64,000 nt of DNA from Macrolepiota albuminosa (lineage: Eukaryota > Basidiomycota > Agaricomycetes > Agaricales > Agaricaceae), in assembly GCA_027475525.1 (NCBI GenBank), contig JAMWFC010000054.1:1976468-2040467 (forward strand), read 5' to 3'. The position numbers and the translations under genes were made by a program. Below, one piece after another: positions 57,358-64,000 of the stretch. Positions within the stretch are counted from its first letter, which is position 1. Each line of letters starts with the position of its first letter. Under the pieces are notes generated by a model. That model made no database searches. It saw only the letters and a program-made list of their open reading frames with translations, and was not told where the DNA came from.

Positions 57358-58799
57358 ATGGGATCACTTCAAGTGACTATTCCCAATTTCTCGACAACCT
57401 GGGCTAGCCGAAACCCTGGGCTCGATGTTCAGCCTATCCGCGTCCGTTTATCTGAAAACAAGTCTGATGCAGCAGACGCAACTCTAAAATTGAAGGCACT
57501 GGAGAAAAGGAAGAATGCAGAAAGACTTGAAGATTACCTGACCGCTTATCTTGACCAGCAACAGCGTTTTATAGAGGATACTGCAAAGGAATTTGGCGTT
57601 GAGCAAGTCGTGATTCAGAAGAAGATTTTGCATGCAACAACTTATGTCAAGCAACGGAAGGTTTCTCTTCAGAATGCACTTGTTCATCACAAACGCATGG
57701 AGGTAAATGAAGGTGAGCAATTTTTATAAGCTGTGCAAGTCAAGATCTTTTCTGAATAAGGCACGTCCAGAGGGAGGCAACAAATATACCCTTAAAGAGC
57801 TCCAGAAGCTTGTAGAACAGGACACGACACTTCACGATCTTTCAAAAGAGCGCCAGAAGGAACTTATCGAAGCTCTTGAGAAAGCTCGACAGCTGAAGAA
57901 CACAGGGGCACGCTCTAATAGACGTTCGGGAGCAATTGATGCCATGAAGAACGTCGATAATATGATACAAGAGGTGAGTTGGAAATAAAATTGATTGTTC
58001 TTTGCTTTTAATCTGATCAATTAGATGAAAAACTTATATCTACGCACAGGCGTTCGATCATTTGCATTTTTCACTCGTAGCCACGTAGATGATTGCTTTG
58101 ACGCCACCTATGCTGCATCCGATTCAACTGCTCTCAAATTCTTCCCTCAGATCCTTCATCTTGATGCTGGAAACATCGCAACAAAATTTGAGCTCTTCGC
58201 TTGTGCTGAGGAAAAAGGTAAGATATCATACAATTTGTCCACAGCTCCACTTATTGTGCCTGTCAGCTGGGATCAAGATTCAGAATACAAATACAATACG
58301 TATGGAGTGTACTCGCCTTATAGCTGAAGGATTAAGTGAGCTTTACACAAGCAGTCTTGTGGAGGATCTAATTCTTTCATAAGAGCAAGTGACACATGAC
58401 AACAAGATCAACATGAATTACCAGAATTACGAAACGGTGATCATCGAATCCCACCACGTCAAGCTTGTCGGATGGCCTGAGCATGTTCCATTCACTAGCC
58501 CATCAAACATCTCTACGAAGGACGAAATCCTCCTTCTTCGCTCTGCACTTCAAGATGGAGATTGTCACTGGGTGGTCCTTACTCGCGAAGAACGACTTGA
58601 GCACCAGAAGAAGCTCGCAGAAGCAAGGAAAGAGGGCATAACAATTGGTAAGAAGCGAAAGGAGAGGAGTGACAAGGGGAAATTACGAGGGTCAAGGGCA
58701 AAGAAGCAACGTAAGACTGGTCATTCATCTCAAATGCCTCCCATGTACAAGAGCAAGGACACGATCGACGATTCACTGGATGAAAATGACGAGCAATGA
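57358..58799 (+). CDS. KDZ-element accessory protein, function unknown
   Basis: Starts MGSLQVTIPNFSTTWASRNP. The next part is Lys/Glu-rich and probably helical (AERLEDYLTAYLDQQQRF, LKELQKLVEQ, ERQKELIEALEKARQLKN). After an intron comes NLYLRTGVRSFAFFTRSHVD with FFPQILHLDAGNIATKFELF. The last exon has YETVIIESHHVKLVGWPEHV, PFTSPSNIST and LLLRSALQDGDCHWVVLTRE, and a basic tail (KKRKERSDKGKLRGSRAKKQ) that looks like a nuclear signal. I recall similar proteins in many mushroom genomes, often near KDZ genes, but know no function. DNA binding with the transposase is a guess from the basic tail. The stop (TGA 58797-58799) lies within the first bases of the right inverted repeat. Intron borders between 58220 and 58400 are unsure. 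Confidence 0.72.
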
Positions 58800-59368
58800 G
58801 TGTTATTCAGTATCGTATGAATACAAATATTTCAAAATTTGAGTCTAATTTTGAGGTATACGAGCTCACTGTCGGTGACGATGACGACGAAGTGGTGATT
58901 GATGTCGTCAATGATGAAGACGCATTGCCGAGACACGTTGATGGGAGGATGCAACCGCGTGAGACAGCCCGGCATAGATCAAAGATAGCCGAGTTGCCGA
59001 GAGGACTTATTTCCGATTTTTCCGAGGTTTTTATGTATATTTTTGTTTGTTTCGAGCTCACTGTCATCAACAATGGTGGGAGGGGCGGGAAGTCGGAGGG
59101 AATGATGAGCGGAGGTACCGACGTCAATGATCAAGCGATCATCCCGACAGCTGTTGATGGCAACGCTGACAGCAGCACGTGATGCCTTGGCACGTCCGGC
59201 AGCGTCGGTCAGAATACCCGGAGGCTGGAGCGCAGAAAAATTATGTTTCATGAAATAAAAGACATTTATTGGTGGATGCGTAGTACTAAGGAAAACCCCT
59301 CATATTAGACGTGGATCTAGTATTTATTTCCACCTCTAATATGAGGGGTTGCGTGGGAACTACAGGTG
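58792..59368. repeat. right terminal inverted repeat, KDZ copy 1
   Basis: Reverse complement of 51186-51761 with few differences. It includes the last bases of the accessory gene and the same terminal hairpin (about 59294-59350). Confidence 0.92.
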
Positions 59369-59508
59369 CCGAAAGGGCTGTCGCACCTGTGGCGGTGCGG
59401 TCTCAGACAGGGGGACCTCTTTTTGACGCCGTGGATATCAATCCCTTGTACTTGAACCACCAAGTTCTATTTTATCTCTACCCACACTCTCAGCAACACA
59501 AGCATAAC

Positions 59509-60757
<1,249 letters not shown>

Positions 60758-60868
60758 TTTCTTTTGGATTTTGTTATATCGAGTCACTCTTATCGTTAAA
60801 CGTTAATCATTGATGTTTCTCCTCTTGCCATGAGTGATGGATATTAAGTCATGCTAGTCACTTGACAT

Positions 60869-60880
60869 GGGCACATGGTG
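60869..60880 (+). pseudogene. 5' end of a tRNA-Ala(UGC) gene cut by KDZ copy 2
   Basis: GGGCACATGGTG is identical to nucleotides 1-12 of the three intact tRNA-Ala genes, and the preceding CTTGACAT is not part of it. The KDZ end follows immediately. The last eight bases, ACATGGTG (60873-60880), should be the target-site duplication, so the rest of the tRNA is expected beyond the window. Confidence 0.75.
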
Positions 60881-61457
60881 CACCTGTAGTTCCCACGCAA
60901 CCCCTCATATTAGAGGTGGAAATAAATACTAGATCCACGTCTAATATGAGGGGTTTTCCTTAGTACTACGCATCCACCAATAAATGTCTTTTATTTCATG
61001 AAACATAATTTTTCTGCGCTCCAGCCTCCGGGTATTCTGACCGACGCTGCCGGACGTGCCAAGGCATCACGTGCTGCTGTCAGCGTTGCCATCAACAGCT
61101 GTCGGGATGATCGCTTGATCATTGACGTCGGTACCTCCGCTCATCATTCCCTCCGACTTCCCGCCCCTCCCACCATTGTTGATGACAGTGAGCTCGAAAC
61201 AAACAAAAATATACATAAAAACCTCGGAAAAATCGGAAATAAGTCCTCTCGGCAACTCGGCTATCTTTGATCTATGCCGGGCTGTCTCACGCGGTTGCAT
61301 CCTCCCATCAACGTGTCTCGGCAATGCGTCTTCATCATTGACGACATCAATCACCACTTCGTCGTCATCGTCACCGACAGTGAGCTCGTATACCTCAAAA
61401 TTAGACTCAAATTTTGAAATATTTGTATTCATACGATACTGAATAACACTCATTGCT
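60881..61457. repeat. terminal inverted repeat, KDZ copy 2
   Basis: Same sequence as the right inverted repeat of copy 1 (reverse complement of 58792-59368), including the two bases at which the left repeat of copy 1 differs. Confidence 0.92.
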
Positions 61458-62891
61458 CGTCATTTTCATCCAGTGAATCGTCGATCGTGTCCTTGCTCTT
61501 GTACATGGGAGGCATTTGAGATGAATGACCAGTCTTACGTTGCTTCTTTGCCCTTGACCCTCGTAATTTCCCCTTGTCACTCCTCTCCTTTCGCTTCTTA
61601 CCAATTGTTATGCCCTCTTTCCTTGCTTCTGCGAGCTTCTTCTGGTGCTCAAGTCGTTCTTCGCGAGTAAGGACCACCCAGTGACAATCTCCATCTTGAA
61701 GTGCAGAGCGAAGAAGGAGGATTTCGTCCTTCGTAGAGATGTTTGATGGGCTAGTGAATGGAACATGCTCAGGCCATCCGACAAGCTTGACGTGGTGGGA
61801 TTCGATGATCACCGTTTCGTAATTCTGGTAATTCATGTTGATCTTGTTGTCATGTGTCACTTGCTCTTATGAAAGAATTAGATCCTCCACAAGACTGCTT
61901 GTGTAAAGCTCACTTAATCCTTCAGCTATAAGGCGAGTACACTCCATACGTATTGTATTTGTATTCTGAATCTTGATCCCAGCTGACAGGCACAATAAGT
62001 GGAGCTGTGGACAAATTGTATGATATCTTACCTTTTTCCTCAGCACAAGCGAAGAGCTCAAATTTTGTTGCGATGTTTCCAGCATCAAGATGAAGGATCT
62101 GAGGGAAGAATTTGAGAGCAGTTGAATCGGATGCAGCATAGGTGGCGTCAAAGCAATCATCTACGTGGCTACGAGTGAAAAATGCAAATGATCGAACGCC
62201 TGTGCGTAGATATAAGTTTTTCATCTAATTGATCAGATTAAAAGCAAAGAACAATCAATTTTATTTCCAACTCACCTCTTGTATCATATTATCGACGTTC
62301 TTCATGGCATCAATTGCTCCCGAACGTCTATTAGAGCGTGCCCCTGTGTTCTTCAGCTGTCGAGCTTTCTCAAGAGCTTCGATAAGTTCCTTCTGGCGCT
62401 CTTTTGAAAGATCGTGAAGTGTCGTGTCCTGTTCTACAAGCTTCTGGAGCTCTTTAAGGGTATATTTGTTGCCTCCCTCTGGACGTGCCTTATTCAGAAA
62501 AGATCTTGACTTGCACAGCTTATAAAAATTGCTCACCTTCATTTACCTCCATGCGTTTGTGATGAACAAGTGCATTCTGAAGAGAAACCTTCCGTTGCTT
62601 GACATAAGTTGTTGCATGCAAAATCTTCTTCTGAATCACGACTTGCTCAACGCCAAATTCCTTTGCAGTATCCTCTATAAAACGCTGTTGCTGGTCAAGA
62701 TAAGCGGTCAGGTAATCTTCAAGTCTTTCTGCATTCTTCCTTTTCTCCAGTGCCTTCAATTTTAGAGTTGCGTCTGCTGCATCAGACTTGTTTTCAGATA
62801 AACGGACGCGGATAGGCTGAACATCGAGCCCAGGGTTTCGGCTAGCCCAGGTTGTCGAGAAATTGGGAATAGTCACTTGAAGTGATCCCAT
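61450..62891 (-). CDS. KDZ-element accessory protein, copy 2
   Basis: Copy of the gene at 57358-58799 in opposite orientation; every exon reads the same residues. See that entry for domains. No disabling change is seen. Confidence 0.72.
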
Positions 62892-63278
62892 CGCAGTCTT
62901 TTTGCAGAACGTGTGGCGTAATGAATGTCAGACTCGAGGTTGTAGTAAAAGAAAAAATCAAAAATTTACGTGGAATTTGGGCTATGAAACTGTGTGAACT
63001 ATCAATCACATAAACCATTTTCCGGTGCTACTGACACCGCATTCACACGTCAAAATGGAACTCCATAAGCGAGATCCAAGGATATGCTTGGCCATATATT
63101 TCATTTGATGCAAGGGTGTCAGTGTATTGCCAAGTTTAGTAATGTGATCGTGCGAATGGCTGATCTGTGTATGATTGTTACTCTCCTCTTGTCTCCGTAT
63201 TTCTCCAGCCTCGTTCAGCCTCCTCTCTGTGCTTTTTTCTTCTCCTCACACTCTTTTATTTTCTACTAGCTCTTTGTA

Positions 63279-64000
63279 ATGCGAAGTAAGTTCATTACAC
63301 AATCCTCGTAACATATCCTGCTCTGCTAACATTCTTCTAAGTCAACGCTGCAACATCTAAAGAGCCTCTTTTCACAGGTCCTGAATTCCTGTCTCCCCAG
63401 AGGAAGAAAGGTATGTCACTTTTATATCTCACACGTCACACCTTTTTCAACACAAGTCATTCACAGAAACTGAACACAAGTCTCTGTTGAATTCAACGCT
63501 AAACCGTTCGTACAAAGCGTTGGCAAGCCCCGAGTTTCAGTCTTCCCAGAAAAAGAAAGGTACGCTTGTATATCTTACATGCTCCATTCTCTCGGATTAC
63601 TTACAGTGATTTTACCCTAAAGCACAAACAGTACCTCCTCCAAAGGTTGAGGACGCAGATGAATCTGATCTATATGACTCTGATTCTGATCCTTGCGCCA
63701 CAGCCAGCGATAGCCGTAAGGACTTTCTTTTTTTCTGGCTTTTATGTTGACTTTAAACTCCAGTAGTTTTAGAGCCACATTGCATGACACGCAGCGATGA
63801 GAGTAACTTACACCTTTATGATGACAACGATGCACCCCTCTCTTCTATCATGCAGAACCTCACTATTGATGATGCTGTAGTTCTTGCAAACAAAGAGTGT
63901 CTGCATGGAGAACCCAATCCCACCAAGCCAACTTCCTCCAGGGCACGAGATAAGAAGGCATACGTTGTGTTCTATGGACGACAAACAGGCGTTTTTTCAA
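63279..64000 (+). CDS. KDZ-borne hybrid-binding-domain protein, copy 2, 3' part outside window
   Basis: Copy of the gene at 55634-56970. The visible exons run from ATG-CGA through SPQRKK, SSQKKK, the acidic stretch and the first half of domain 1 (AYVVFYGRQTGVFS), where the window ends. Confidence 0.7.

Larger units (their letters stand above)
51186..59368 (-). mobile_element. complete KDZ-superfamily DNA transposon, copy 1
   Basis: The 8183-bp element has ends CACCTGTAGTTCCC...GGGAACTACAGGTG. It is flanked by CCGAAAGG at 51178-51185 and 59369-59376, an 8-bp target-site duplication. The terminal inverted repeats are about 576 bp long. It carries a KDZ transposase (minus), a gene with two RNase H1 N-terminal-like domains (minus) and a divergent plus-strand gene. 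It inserted 3' of SPT7 and about 130 bp upstream of the penta-EF-hand gene ATG. All genes look intact. A second copy begins at 60881. Confidence 0.93.
60881..64000 (+). mobile_element. KDZ transposon copy 2, inverted, cut by the window edge
   Basis: Positions 60881-64000 are the reverse complement of 59368-56249 of copy 1, with no difference noticed in the coding frames compared. It contains one inverted repeat, the accessory gene and the first part of the hybrid-binding-domain gene. If full length it would end near 69063. Confidence 0.93.

Noticed and set aside
58796..59182. Open frames in the KDZ inverted repeats (90-163 codons, also 51303-51863 and 60998-61453)
   Set aside because: They occur on both strands of the repeats, one is antisense to the other, and no domain is seen. 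They are by-products of conserved non-coding repeat.
59384..59405. GCACCTGTG near the KDZ right flank resembling the start of DIRS repeat B
   Set aside because: Only a short match, no extension on either side; treated as chance.

Overview
The window is nuclear DNA from a filamentous basidiomycete fungus, most likely an Agaricomycete (mushroom-forming). Genes are densely split by GT-AG introns of about 45-60 nt. TATA boxes sit 35-45 nt upstream of several ATGs. The proteins include secreted carbohydrate enzymes of wood and litter fungi (GH81, GH115). The mobile DNA consists of a Ty3/Gypsy gag relic, a solo LTR, a DIRS-order element and KDZ-type DNA transposons, a mixture typical of this group.

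Layout. 0-7 kb is decayed repeat DNA: a solo LTR with 5-bp target-site duplications (130-902), AT-rich sequence without genes, a frameshifted Gypsy gag relic (about 4.69-5.07 kb) and a PHD-finger pseudogene (6.16-6.66 kb). 7.6-17 kb carries a secreted metallophosphoesterase (+), a small protein with two VHL-beta-like domains (-) and a GH81 endo-beta-1,3-glucanase with a C-terminal beta-trefoil (-). 18.9-26.4 kb is a DIRS-order (Ngaro/PAT-like) retrotransposon with split direct repeats, with a tRNA-Ala(UGC) gene on each side. 26.8-40.9 kb holds an Nrd1/Msa2-like four-RRM protein, an Rtt107/Brc1-like multi-BRCT protein, a third tRNA-Ala, an MFS sugar transporter and a small orphan gene. 41.7-50.9 kb holds a GH115 alpha-glucuronidase (-) and the SAGA subunit Spt7 (+). 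51.2-64 kb holds two near-identical KDZ transposons in opposite orientation around a penta-EF-hand gene.

KDZ elements. Copy 1 is complete (51186-59368): about 576-bp terminal inverted repeats, an 8-bp target-site duplication CCGAAAGG and three genes. These encode the KDZ transposase, a protein with two RNase H1 hybrid-binding (caulimovirus viroplasmin)-like domains but no nuclease domain, and an unknown basic protein. Copy 2 starts at 60881 and runs off the window. Its end lies exactly after the first 12 nt of a tRNA-Ala gene.

Quality warning. Five perfect tandem duplications, each with a period of exactly 77 bp, start at 4090, 29268, 32282, 36478 and 37443. The identical period at unrelated loci points to unmerged k-mer overlaps between contigs (k=77) rather than biology. 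Two of them touch the Rtt107-like gene, and a 1-nt reading-frame break lies right next to one of these.

Gene models below were spliced by eye. Start, stop and domain order are usually firm, but individual exon borders may be off by a few bases.
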